The position numbers and the translations under genes were made by a program. 64,000 nt of DNA from Microglena sp. YARC (lineage: Eukaryota > Chlorophyta > Chlorophyceae > Chlamydomonadales > Chlamydomonadaceae): positions 792,385 to 856,384 of the forward strand of contig CM039462.1 in the NCBI GenBank assembly GCA_022414725.1, given 5' to 3'. Shown one piece after another: positions 50,932-61,659 of the stretch (position 1 is its first letter; each line of letters opens with the position of its first letter). The notes below the pieces were generated by a model that saw only the letters and a program-made list of their open reading frames with translations, did no database searches and was not told where the DNA came from.

Positions 50932-51931
50932 NNNNNNNNNNNNNNNNNNNNNNNNNNNNNNNNNNNNNNNNNNNNNNNNNNNNNNNNNNNNNNNNNNNNN
51001 NNNNNNNNNNNNNNNNNNNNNNNNNNNNNNNNNNNNNNNNNNNNNNNNNNNNNNNNNNNNNNNNNNNNNNNNNNNNNNNNNNNNNNNNNNNNNNNNNNNN
51101 NNNNNNNNNNNNNNNNNNNNNNNNNNNNNNNNNNNNNNNNNNNNNNNNNNNNNNNNNNNNNNNNNNNNNNNNNNNNNNNNNNNNNNNNNNNNNNNNNNNN
51201 NNNNNNNNNNNNNNNNNNNNNNNNNNNNNNNNNNNNNNNNNNNNNNNNNNNNNNNNNNNNNNNNNNNNNNNNNNNNNNNNNNNNNNNNNNNNNNNNNNNN
51301 NNNNNNNNNNNNNNNNNNNNNNNNNNNNNNNNNNNNNNNNNNNNNNNNNNNNNNNNNNNNNNNNNNNNNNNNNNNNNNNNNNNNNNNNNNNNNNNNNNNN
51401 NNNNNNNNNNNNNNNNNNNNNNNNNNNNNNNNNNNNNNNNNNNNNNNNNNNNNNNNNNNNNNNNNNNNNNNNNNNNNNNNNNNNNNNNNNNNNNNNNNNN
51501 NNNNNNNNNNNNNNNNNNNNNNNNNNNNNNNNNNNNNNNNNNNNNNNNNNNNNNNNNNNNNNNNNNNNNNNNNNNNNNNNNNNNNNNNNNNNNNNNNNNN
51601 NNNNNNNNNNNNNNNNNNNNNNNNNNNNNNNNNNNNNNNNNNNNNNNNNNNNNNNNNNNNNNNNNNNNNNNNNNNNNNNNNNNNNNNNNNNNNNNNNNNN
51701 NNNNNNNNNNNNNNNNNNNNNNNNNNNNNNNNNNNNNNNNNNNNNNNNNNNNNNNNNNNNNNNNNNNNNNNNNNNNNNNNNNNNNNNNNNNNNNNNNNNN
51801 NNNNNNNNNNNNNNNNNNNNNNNNNNNNNNNNNNNNNNNNNNNNNNNNNNNNNNNNNNNNNNNNNNNNNNNNNNNNNNNNNNNNNNNNNNNNNNNNNNNN
51901 NNNNNNNNNNNNNNNNNNNNNNNNNNNNNNN
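50932..51931. other. Assembly gap of exactly 1000 N
   Basis: A round 1000-base run of N marks a scaffold join of nominal size. Linkage between the viral side and the ankyrin side of this window depends on the scaffolding. Confidence 1.
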
Positions 51932-53027
51932 CGAGGAGATTCGCGGAACACTCCACACAACGACCACCATCTCATAAAAACCAATCATAGTTGACCATGT
52001 CGCAACACTCCAACGGAGACCACTGGACATGTATCTGGTTTCAGGGGATATCACGTGTAAACCACGTCAGACCGGTTAGTCCAAACAGCGGTGCTCAAGT
52101 CGTTGTTCTCAGGGACTCAAGTAATATGAGAGCAGTCAGTCTTGAACAGAGGTGTCGGGTCTTTCACGCTTTTGCGCAGATGGTACCATCTCGTCACGGA
52201 GAATCCTGTCGATCACCATGCGACGACTCCTGTCAACTTGCGGATCCTGTCGGTCAGTCACATGGAGAATGGAGACTTCATGATCAGCTCGTGCGTTTTC
52301 CTTTGCCGCGTGGTCTTCATGGCAGGAATGCGTTTGATTCTTCGTGTATTTCTGGCGACTTGAATTTTGATTTTACGACGACGAGGAGGACATTATTTAA
52401 TTTTATCTAAAGGTATTTAGAATATGTTCAACGAAACATTTGACGCAAGGCACAGCACTGTCAAATTATTTTTCTTATGGGTTTTTGTTGGCACACCTGT
52501 CCAAAATTATTAAACTGTGATTTGGCAACGCATTATGGTTTTGCATCCATTGCTGTGCATATATTGGAATCGGCTAAATTTTTCTTTCTTTTCAATATTG
52601 GAACCCAAGCAACAAAAACCATATTTCGATTGTACGTGATCAAGACTATATTTTGTATACATAATATTCATTATAATGACCACGTCAAAGTGGTACTATT
52701 ATTGCACAATATTCAGGACTTTTGTTGATAGATCGCAAACACTAAAAAAGCTACGTAGCCATCCAAAAGAACGCTGTGATGATACAGATAATTAACAAAA
52801 ATGCAAAAAGATTCAAAGCAATAATATTATTCCATATTATGATATCATTGATTTTCATCGGCGCCGCGCATTACATGTTCTGAACGCATAGAATACAAAA
52901 AAACGATTTTTCGATGACAAATTTTCTTTGGAGTAACAACTTGCCACAAACTACAACACCGCGTAACAAAACAAATTGTATAAACGCAGAAAAAACAATT
53001 CATTCAATATTTTGTACGATACTGTTT
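51932..53027. other. Flank, possible short host exon and AT-rich DNA
   Basis: The 51991-52410 plus frame is open but in conflict with an overlapping frame (52142-52363) and matches nothing. 52021-52052 (ATGTATCTGGTTTCAGGGGATATCAC) recurs inverted at about 54497-54524. From 52400 the DNA is AT-rich without genes. Confidence 0.35.
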
Positions 53028-53145
53028 CAGTCGGCGGAAACAGTAAAATGAAACATATATCAGATTGGAAATAAACGACATCGCCGTTAGAAAATTGGCG
53101 TTAAGAATGGTTTCCTGACTTGGGTGTTAAACAACTTCTGTGTTT
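53028..53145 (+). repeat. Solo copy of the Tc1/mariner-type TIR
   Basis: CAGTCGGCGGAAACAGTAAAA then TGAAACATATATCAGATTGG, GACATCGCCGTTAGAAAAT and GGCGTTAAGAATGG match the 117-base TIRs of the element at 39107-41092 with small indels. No partner in inverse orientation is seen nearby, so this is a solo or truncated end. It shows that the same transposon family occupies the viral block and the flank. Confidence 0.8.
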
Positions 53146-53805
53146 TTGGTTTTTAAACAAGAAAAACGAAAAACAACAACTCTTATTTTTTGGCATTTTG
53201 GGCATGTTGCGTTTAAAATCTCACATATATAATATACTGCATGTCAATGCAAATACCATATTTTGTTAAGCAATAATACTTGGACTGTTTGGCTCATGCC
53301 CAAGCACTAATATTACCAATTAAATGAACAAAGCATTCTGCTGACGCAAGTATAACGATTATAGAAGAATTACTGCTCTCCACCAGTTTCATTGACATCC
53401 AGCAATTTTCAATATTCGCACAAAATGGTCGCGTTACGCTTGCGAAAGAAAATAATGTTGAGACATAGCGATTCAGGTCGATATGGAGAGAACCTTGGTT
53501 GGTTTTTTCGTTTTCAGCTTAAACTACATAATTTAACCGGCATTTAATATACGCAGGTCGGTAAGTTTGTGGTACGATGAAGTTGACTTCTACCGAATTT
53601 CCAATACGCCGCCGTTTTTCCCTCCATCTACTGGTCATTTTACAACAATTTAGTTTGGAAAGCTACCAAGAAAATCGGTATGGTATTTTGTATTCAGCAA
53701 ATCTACAACAATATTCTTGTGTGTATGCAATACTACGTTCGTTGGAAATCAAACAGTGTTGCAGAATTTCAAAAAATGTCTGACAGGAAATTATAAATCC
53801 TCACC
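53146..53805. other. AT-rich flank, no gene
   Basis: Only a 68-codon plus frame (53577-53783) is open. It has ordinary composition but no recognisable motif. Otherwise AT-rich and featureless. Confidence 0.4.
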
Positions 53806-53825
53806 GCATTCTTGAGACTGCAACC

Positions 53826-54130
53826 TACTAGTTCACTCACAATCACCACAACAATCACCACAACATTTCACCATCACCATCTCCTCGACCACAACAATCA
53901 CCAGAAACATTCACTCATCACCATGTCTCGAGCCACCACATCAACCACAACATTCACCATCACATCTCTGCGACCACAACCATTCACCACAACATTCACA
54001 CACAACATTCCCAACAACGTTTCCCACAAATAATCGCCAATCACCATCTCCTGCGACAACAACAATCACCATGCTCCTAGAGCCACAACCGCGACCACCA
54101 ATGTATCCATCCACAATCACCCATACAACT
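53826..54130 (+). repeat. CACAACAATCACCA-type simple repeat
   Basis: Imperfect reiteration of CACAACAATCACCA / CACAACATTCACCATCACC. The plus frames simply encode Thr/His/Asn runs. I regard it as a low-complexity tract, not a gene. Confidence 0.75.
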
Positions 54131-54394
54131 AATGGTACATATAAAGGTGAGCACCCGTTACCCTTTTTTCACAAATTCATCTCGGACGAAATTGCAGTAT
54201 TACGTAAAATGATAACTCTTTGTCCAGCATATATCAACCTACTAAAATCGCGATAAACATGAATACACAAATACTTGTAAAATACAATTGGGGTATCAAT
54301 CACTGTGTTTATACTATGGGTCTTGGGTGTACGGTATTAGGTTATATCGGTTCACGAGAGGGATGTACCAGTTCGTATTTTAAATGAAGCAAAG

Positions 54395-54739
54395 TTACCA
54401 TGCGGTAGCCACGGTCGCTGTGTATAACGTATCAACAAATGATTCATTCAGATATGGCGCAATCGCAAAAACGTGTTTAACTGTATAATTTGAATGATAT
54501 CCCCTGAAACCAGATACAGGTCCGTGTTCGTTTACTACATATGAGGAGTCTGAGGCAGGTTTTGTAATAATACAAAGTGCCAAGAGCTCACTCACAGATG
54601 GGCTGATCAGGCTGGTAAAAGTAAGCGTTTTTCCAATAATATTGCAGAGAACATGCAAGGATTTGGTCGATATATAATTTGCAAGAGTTGTAATGTGAGA
54701 TTTATCGATCAGTCGGGCTATTCGAGACACATAAAACAT
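54395..54739 (-). CDS. Hypothetical ORF, unknown
   Basis: 114 codons with plausible protein text (KTLTFTSLISPSVSELLALC; SYVVNEHGPVSGFRGYHSNY; FAIAPYLNESFVDTLYTAT), possibly an exon of a host gene. Part of it (SGFRGYH) lies in the short sequence repeated inverted at 52021-52052. It overlaps the plus frame 54653-55015. No family known. Confidence 0.3.
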   Translation of the reverse strand: MFYVSRIARLIDKSHITTLANYISTKSLHVLCNIIGKTLTFTSLISPSVSELLALCIITKPASDSSYVVNEHGPVSGFRGYHSNYTVKHVFAIAPYLNESFVDTLYTATVATAW

Positions 54740-54790
54740 GTGGATTTTCTAGAAAGAAGGCGTTTCCCACAGTTCTCTACGGACATTCAA
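54653..54790 (+). CDS. Zinc-finger-like ORF fragment
   Basis: From ATG 54653 the frame reads QGFGRYIICKSCNVRFID then QSGYSRHIKHVDFLERRRF, with two Cys and two His spaced C-x2-C-x12-H-x2-H. The frame stays open to 55015, but beyond about 54790 it is the antisense of the ORF below, so I stop the call there. The motif C-x-S-C...Y-x-R-H-I also occurs in the opposing ORF 54805-55155. Confidence 0.3.
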
Positions 54791-54804
54791 AAGACTCAGT
54801 GGTG

Positions 54805-55155
54805 TCAAGCTGATGTCTTCTTTTTATGGACGATGATCAATACGTGTGGTGTCATGCGTTCTGGTATGTCGTCTTGTGGACGATTGATTGAGTCTTGGAG
54901 GTTGTCACTCTTCTTCACGTGCGTGCTTGTGTCAGGCAATGACATGATCTGCGGAAGACGACGACGTCTTGCGAACTCGCGCACGTTTTCCGCCATCTTT
55001 GTCTGTCGTCGATGAGGCAACGTGCGCGTGCTTGCATTCATGCGGTCGATGTGTCTATAGTATTTCTTTTCTCTCATGGCCACCAAACCCATACAGCTAG
55101 GACATTTGATATTGGACACCTTATTTTGGGGATTCTGAAAAGTTGACCAATTCAA
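54805..55155 (-). CDS. Zinc-finger-like ORF
   Basis: 116 codons: NKVSNIKCPSCMGLVAMREK then KYYRHIDRMNASTRTL, followed by a basic stretch (KMAENVREFARRRRLPQIMS) and a polar tail. Two Cys and a His in a C-x2-C-x14-H arrangement suggest a small zinc finger, with the fourth ligand uncertain. It may be a fragment of a transposon or host DNA-binding protein. The wording matches the opposing ORF at 54653 (C-x-S-C...Y-x-R-H-I). Confidence 0.35.
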   Translation of the reverse strand: MNWSTFQNPQNKVSNIKCPSCMGLVAMREKKYYRHIDRMNASTRTLPHRRQTKMAENVREFARRRRLPQIMSLPDTSTHVKKSDNLQDSINRPQDDIPERMTPHVLIIVHKKKTSA

Positions 55156-55300
55156 GATTTGTAACCGATCTTTGTCAATACAGATACTGTTTCAGTGATT
55201 GACACAAAAATTCAAGGCATCTAAAGACACTGAATTTACATGTTCAAAGTAACCTGAGAAAGTCAACCTGTAGGCTAACATCGTGCCCGGTAGGGCGTCC
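55128..55300 (+). repeat. Dispersed repeat, copy 1 (partial)
   Basis: Contains GTAACCGATCTTTGTCAATACA, GACACAAAAATTCAAGGCA and CTAAAGACACTGAATTTACAT, which recur at 56845-57110 and 61017-61345 in the same order. This copy lacks the left part (GCGGAATTGCAATT...). Confidence 0.65.
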
Positions 55301-55424
55301 CACAAAATTGCGTCTCCGATTTTGCTGTACGCTTGAGCCCACAGAAACGAATCCACTCGAGAGTCAGATTTCCAGGGTGCTCCGGCACATTACGAAACTT
55401 TGTCTGGATATTTTTTACAAGGGG

Positions 55425-55465
55425 GCACTAATTTATATTTTTCTGTCCGCTGACTGTAGCAGGCA
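55425..55465 (-). repeat. Tc1/mariner-like transposon end, second family
   Basis: On the minus strand the sequence CTACAGTCAGCGGACAGAAAA, then TATAAATTAGTGCCCCCTTG, has the TA-CAGT start and the layout of a Tc1/mariner terminus, but it differs from the CAGTCGGCGG family. No matching opposite end was found in the window. Confidence 0.45.
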
Positions 55466-56844
55466 GCGTAAGAACGTGTGAGAACAATCTCAATGCCACC
55501 AAACCATGCCCTTGAGCCCCAGAAACGAATCCACTTGAGGTCAGAGATTTCCAGGTGCTCCCGAACATACACAGCGCCCCTCCAATGAAGACATCCGAGT
55601 ATTGCTCAGGGGCTTCGTCCTGCCTCGCGAGCTGCATCTTAAATGTATGTGATTTCCCACAAGAGGGTGCCGCTTGAAGATAGCCGACGCAACTCACACG
55701 GGACTTGCCACCCCGCGCCGATCCAAAGGCTCATACGCGAGCCCATGTATTAAATTCCCAAGGTTGCGTCCACACAGGAAAAGAATGCTCCTCGGCGCCA
55801 CCCGGAACGGTCGAGTCTCAAACGAGACGCGCTCGGCACGACGTCTTCCGAGAGAGCAATGATGGCTTTCGGACAGGAAGCGGAACCCTAGAAAAACGAG
55901 GTAGTAGACAGGGAAAGGCCTCGGGTTCACCGCTCTCAACAAAAAAATCCGAACTTGTCGGGAACGCGAGTTCGTCGTCCCAAACAGGCTCTTGTACGAA
56001 GATAGCAAGAGCAGCCTGGAGAATATCTCGCATGCTCGCCGACCGCGAGCCAAGCCTCGCAGTCGCCGTGATCGTTCACAGCCTCACCGACGCCGCAACG
56101 TCATGATGTTTGGGGCGCAAGACAGTAAGTCAACACACTGTCACCCGACCCCGCTGGTCAACAGGAAACAGACGCTTCAAACGCTCCGTCTGGAACGAGA
56201 CGCCTGCCCGCGTCACGACTACAAAGTTCCTCCTTCCGTCGACGCACATCCAAACCACGCTCGATTCCCGGTGTTCCGCACGCCAAGTGCATTGGTAGTC
56301 GCCAGGGGCGAAGTTCTCCAACTCGTTGGGAAGTCAGACACAGTTAAAGGCAGCAGCGAACACCGGAGAGCCAACATCTCGTTGTGCATCACGGACGTGT
56401 TCTCAAGTACGCGCACACCACCACCACGACCCCAGGAGGAACCAAAGTGTCGAACGCGCGGTCAACTCGTTCACACACAAGCGTGATCGCACGACGCACG
56501 AAATTTCACGATGCACAAGTCGACGCCAGAACTGAGAAGGACCTCCGATGTTACCAGGTATGAATGATCGTAGACTGATGGGAGAAGGGGATCACAGGAG
56601 CCAGAACGTCTCCTACACGAATCGACATTTTCTAAAGCTACGTACAGGAATAATACACAACAATATGCTACATCATCGAAGAAACATTTTATACTCGTTT
56701 CAAAAAAGCCCGCCAAATCGAAAACAATCGCCAAGGAAAACATGGGTGGTTCCTGCCTCCCCGGATATTTTTTTGAATTTTCCAAGCAAAAAGTTTTAGT
56801 AGCCGTACGAAACTCACTCACTCGCCAACCAGATTTAGCTCTCC
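55466..56844. other. Flank with uncertain broken minus-strand coding traces
   Basis: Minus frames in this GC-richer stretch give protein-like pieces in changing frames, for example VQEPVWDDELAFPTSSDFFV (about 55980), ENFAPGDYQCTWRAEHRESS and NFVVVTRAGVSFQTERLKRL (56130-56321). They could be a decayed gene, viral or host. No motif allows a call. Confidence 0.25.
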
Positions 56845-57110
56845 GCGGAATTGCAATTCCGACCAGACCAGCGCCCGAAACAACAGCCAAAATCCTACGG
56901 GAGGCAGGAACAAATGTACTGGTGCAAATTGTCTTTTCTTTCTTACATTAAGGAATTCAAGTTTCATCAGTTTTGTAAACCGATCTTGGTCAATACAAAC
57001 AGATATTGTCTTCAGGAGATTTGACACAAACAATTCAAGGACTGTAAAGACACAGAAGTTACATCTTTAAGTAGCCTGAAAAGTCAAAGGTGCTGGCTCA
57101 CATCGTGCGA
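56845..57110 (+). repeat. Dispersed repeat, copy 2
   Basis: Starts GCGGAATTGCAATTCCGACC and includes GGGAGGCAGGAACAAATGTA, GTAAACCGATCTTGGTCAATAC and GGTGCTGGCTCACATCGTG. Matches 61017-61345 over its length and 55128-55300 in its right part. It lies immediately beyond the 3' end of the ankyrin gene copy. Confidence 0.7.
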
Positions 57111-57153
57111 TCAATAATCATTTTCAAAGAGTTCTGCCTCAGAATGCAAATAT

Positions 57154-59480
57154 TTATGCTACATCTGGATTATTGGGCACACGCAGCGATATTTTCGCTT
57201 GAGCAAACTGAACACATTGCTGAAAGTTTGAGGGGAGTGGATAAATACTTGCCTCTACGGTGGGCAAGACCCAACAGCTGCTGTCAAGATTCACAATGGC
57301 CCTGTACTCCGGCCAGCCGCCTCTGGGTCCATCAAAAAGCGTGCAGATATCTTGCGTACCGTCTTCGCAGCCGCCCACAAGGCCAGCTGTTGAAGAGTTC
57401 GCCCGGGCCCTGAACTCAAGTCCAGCCACCGCTGGATCCATCAGCAGCTTGCAGACATCGGCGTGAGACCGGCCTTCGCAGCTCACGCTAAAGGCCAGAC
57501 TTGTTGACAAAGTCCGCCCGGCGCCTGAACTCAATTCACCACCGCTGGATCCATCACCCGCAGCTTGCCAGACATCTGCGTGACCGTGCTTGGCACCGCC
57601 CCAACGGCCCTGCTGTCGCTAAGAGTTCGCCCTGGCCCTGAACTCAAGTCCAGCCACCGCTGGATCATGAGCAGCTTGCAGAATCTGCGTGACTTCATCT
57701 GCAGCTCACGCAATGCCCTGCTGTCTCTAGAGTTCGCCAGGGGCCCTGTACTCAAGTCCAGCCACCTCTGGATCCATCAAAAAGCCAAGCAGACATCGCG
57801 TGACTGCTTGGCAGCCGCCCCAGGCGCCTGCTGTCGCTAAGAGTTCGCCCGGGCCCTATACTCAAGTCCAGCACCTCTGGATCCATGAGAGCTTGGCAGA
57901 CATCTGCGTGACCTTCTTTGGCAGCCGACCCCAAGGCCCTGCTGTCGGGGAAAAGTGTTCGCCCAGGCCCTGAACTCAAGTCCAGCGCACCGCTGGACTG
58001 ATGAGCAGCTTGCAGACATCTGCGTTGACGCTTCCTTTGCAGCGCTCACGCAAGGCCCAGCTGTCGCTAGAGTCGCCCTGGCCCTGAACTCAAGGCCAGC
58101 CACCGCTGTGATCCATGAGCAGCTTGCAGACATCTGCGTGACTTCTTGGCAGCCACCCACCCCCCAAGCCTTGCTGTCTCTAGAGTTCGCCCGGCCCTGA
58201 ACTCAAGTCGCAGCGGCACCGTGGATCATCAGCAGCTTGCATACATCTGCGTGACCTGCCTTTGGCAGACGCCCTCAAGCCCTGCTGTTGATATTGTTTG
58301 CCCTGCCTGTACTTGAGTCGGCCACCTGCTGGATCCATTAGCAGTTGCAGACATCTGCGTTGGCATTCTTTTGGCAGCGCCACAAGCCAGCTGTCGCTAG
58401 AGTTCGCCAGGCCCTGAACTCAAGTCCACCACCGTGGAACTCCATCAAGCAGCTTGCAGACATCTGAGTGCCTGCATGGCGCGCCCCCTAGGCCCTGCTG
58501 TCGCTAGATGTTCGCCCGGGCTCTGAACTCAAGTCCACCCACCTCTGGATCCATCAGCAGCTTGCAGACATCTGCGTGACCTTCCTTTTGCAGGCCTCAC
58601 GCAAGGCCAGATTGTCGCTATACGGTGTCCGCCAGGGTCGTGAAGACCTCAATTGCAACATGCACACCCACCACGCCTGACACGTGCTGAATTGATCGTT
58701 CTTGAGGTCGGGCCCTAGGAGCAGGGGCTTGCAGACATCTGCGTGACCACTTCCTGGGCCACGCCACACCAGCGACAATGCCCCCACAGCTGTCGAAGGT
58801 AGGGGCGAATCTTCGCTCCTGGCCCTGACTCAGCCCTCTGGAATTCCAGCCACCGCTGGATCCATTTTCAGCAGCGTTCAGACATCTGCGTGGGACCTTT
58901 TGGCCGTCTTGCGAGCACGCCCACAATAGCCCAGCTGTCGCTGGAAGAGTTCAGGGTCCCAGGATGCGACAGATGTCTGACACTGCTCAATCTCTTAAGT
59001 CCATCCCATACGGTCTGGATCCAGCAAGCTTTGCAATACAGATCTGCGTGACTTTGCCATTGGTGGAGCCTTGCAGCACCCACAAGCAGCTCCTGCTAGA
59101 GTTTCTGGGGCAATGCCCTGATTTCAGCGAGTCCTAGACACTCTGAACATGAGCGAGCTTGCAGACATCTGCGTGAACCTTCTTGGGTCCCTTTGCGGCC
59201 GCCCCACAATTTGGCCCTGCTGGTCCTCACAGAGACAAAGAAGTCACATTTAAGCAGATGTTTTTCTCCCCCATTGGGCAGACCTATTTATCAGTCAATC
59301 CTGAGGGCCCTGCCGATCTGGATCATGAGCAGCTTGCAACAATCTGCGGACCGGATGTCAGAGGTCTTTGCGTTTGCAGCAGCCTACAGCCTGAAGCGTT
59401 GTTTGACAGAGTTCGCTCGGGCCCTAGGAAACTCAAGTTGAGCCCTAAAAGTGGTCGTAACCCCTCACAAACATAGGATC
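57154..59480 (-). pseudogene. Ankyrin-repeat gene, 3' part, copy A (indel-rich)
   Basis: Minus-strand units of 111 bases encode ALREAAKEGHADVCKLLMD plus a linker of the type PAVAGLEFRARANS, together 37 residues. ALxxAAxxGHADVxKLLM is the core of an ankyrin repeat; the unit is four residues longer than the common 33. The best-preserved terminal frame is 57154-57534, which ends with a non-repeat tail (ASIYPLPSNFQQCVQFAQAK) and a stop. Almost every unit further right carries a one- or two-base insertion or deletion, so no frame persists. Host gene; function unknown. Confidence 0.6.
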
Positions 59481-61016
59481 AATAACATCGGATCGAGTGG
59501 TGTAGAGACACACCCACACGGAGATATTCAATGGGACAGATATTGCGGATCGTGCTACACGGGGGTCTGCATCGGAAGAGCAGCGGCCCTTTAAGTTTTG
59601 AAGGGACCATCATACTTTGGGTTCTGCGGGCGTCGAGACTGATTGGACTTTGCAAGCCTCACGCAAGGTCCAGCTGTCCATCTTAGAGTTCGCGGCGGGA
59701 GGGCCCTGTGCTGTAGCTACTTGGAATAGTTCAGGGCTGCGACAGGACACTACTCATTCAGCCATGAGACCACCCGTGGCTGGGATTTACTCATTTTGTG
59801 GATCAGAGTGGAGGGTTGCAGACATCTGCGTGCCAGAAAGAACGCCCTTCATAGTTTGAGGCAGCGCCTGGCCCAATTGCGGGACTGTCATGTTTCTGCA
59901 AGAGGTCTTGCCAGGGCCGGGATCAAGTTAGAACTCAAGTCCAGCCACCAGCTGGAACCGTGGTCATCAAGCAGAGCTTGCATACAGACTCTGGCGTTGA
60001 CCGAGTGCTCTTGGCAGCACCGAGGCCCGCGACAGCTGCCAGATCAGCGCTGCACTAGGTGTTATGATTGGTCTTCGCCTGGCCCTGTACTGCAACGCTG
60101 GGAGTCCGGGAGCCATTTGCGGTCTTCCGGATCCATCCCACGCAGCAGCTTTTGCATAGCAACTCTGCGCTAGACCTTGCAGACGTTCTGTTGACTGTGC
60201 ATTCGATTCATTCAAGCAGCAGTAGAGAGAAGTCTTTGTTTTACGCATTGAGTTGCTGCCAGGGCGGGCGATCACATTAACGTTTGTAGGGAACACCAGT
60301 CACCCTTAACCGTACATGAGGATTGGACACTCTTAGCCACATACTAAGGGCGCTAGACAGGTCGGCTGCGATCGAGTATTTCGACCCCCCATGTTTCAGG
60401 GCGGGCCATCATCTCTCCAACGGGGTCGGGCTGTGGTGGTATGGATCAAGTCCCCGGTAAGCCGGGCCATACCAAAATCTTTGTTGTCGTTGGCAGAGTT
60501 CTTTAGCACAGGGACATTGGTCATACAATTCTGGGGTTGGAAGAGAATAGGGCAATACTGACGATCAGACAATTGTCATAGGGAAAACGTTACGAGAAAG
60601 AAGTAATGGAAAACGATGATCGCGCGTGTGCGACTGCATGTTCGATTTGTATCTTGGGCACAACGTTATGCTCATGCAAGTAAGCGCACAGGATGGTAAT
60701 ACAATAATAATGAGTTTGGGATAAACCCTATAAACCCTGGGTTATTGCACTTTTCCTGGCGCATGCAAGCGTCAGACAAGCGGTCACAGAGTCCCATGGG
60801 GCGGCACTTGCCACCCTGCGGTTGGTATCTATGCAGGTATAAAAGCGGTACAGAATGTGTTCTGCCTCGCCGGCGATTCTTTTGAAATATGAATGTCACC
60901 CTTCAACTCTAGGCGACAACGCTAGCTGGGAGCGCAGGGCGGCGCAAACCGGCGAGAGCTAACGGTGTAGGTCGATTCTCTCCGCGTGGCTTCGCTCCAA
61001 CCAGGGGAGATTTTTA
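59481..61016. other. Degraded ankyrin-unit remnants and unassigned flank
   Basis: 59640-60200 still contains scattered unit fragments (GCAGACATCTGCGTG at 59816; TGAACTCAAG-like linkers), then 60300-61016 has none. No gene is visible in the latter; the 60672-60899 minus frame is not convincing. Confidence 0.35.
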
Positions 61017-61345
61017 GCTCATCCGCGGAATTGCAATTTTTCCGGGTGGCGACCAGTACCCAGCTCCGAAACAGTCAAAATCCTTTCCGGGAGGCAAGGA
61101 ACAAAATGTAGCTTTAGAGTGCACAAATTGTCTTTCTTTTTACATGAAGGGGAATGTCAACCAGTTCATCAAGTTTTGTAACCGATCTTGTCATACAAAC
61201 AGATACTTGTTGCTTTGGAGGAGATTGGACAGCACATAACCTTTATTCACGAAGATTGAAGGGCTTAGCATAAAGGGCACAGAAGTTTACATCTTCAACA
61301 GGAGGCCTGAAAGAAGGTCAAAGATGGGCTGGTCACATCCGTGGC
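61017..61345 (+). repeat. Dispersed repeat, copy 3
   Basis: GCGGAATTGCAATTTTTCCG, AACAAAATGTAGC, GTAACCGATCTTGTCATACA, GCACAGAAGTTTACATCTTC and GATGGGCTGGTCACATCCGTG parallel 56845-57110 with many small insertions. With the following ankyrin tail it shows that a segment of about 4 kb occurs twice. Confidence 0.7.
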
Positions 61346-61659
61346 CGCCACAGATGACAACGGGTCAGTCGATATTGTTCTTGCAAGCTCTGCTTAGTCC
61401 AGCGTGGTGTGCTGGAACTTGAGTTCAGAGGCAGGGGCGAATTGCGACAGCAGGGCCTTGGGGGCTGGCTGAGACAGTAGGGCTATGTAGTACGCGCACA
61501 GCTTTGATTCCTGCCACAGCTGCTGAACTGATCCAGCGGTGGCTTGGAATTGAGTTCACGGGGCGAGTAGAAGGATCAATGATCACAGCTGGGATGCGTG
61601 AGGCTGCGAAAGGGCCGTCAGCGCCGAATGTTCTGCATCTGATCTGTTATTTCGAGAGT

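Noticed and set aside
50764..52054. Five ORFs across the gap
   Set aside because: They consist almost entirely of translated N and have no meaning.
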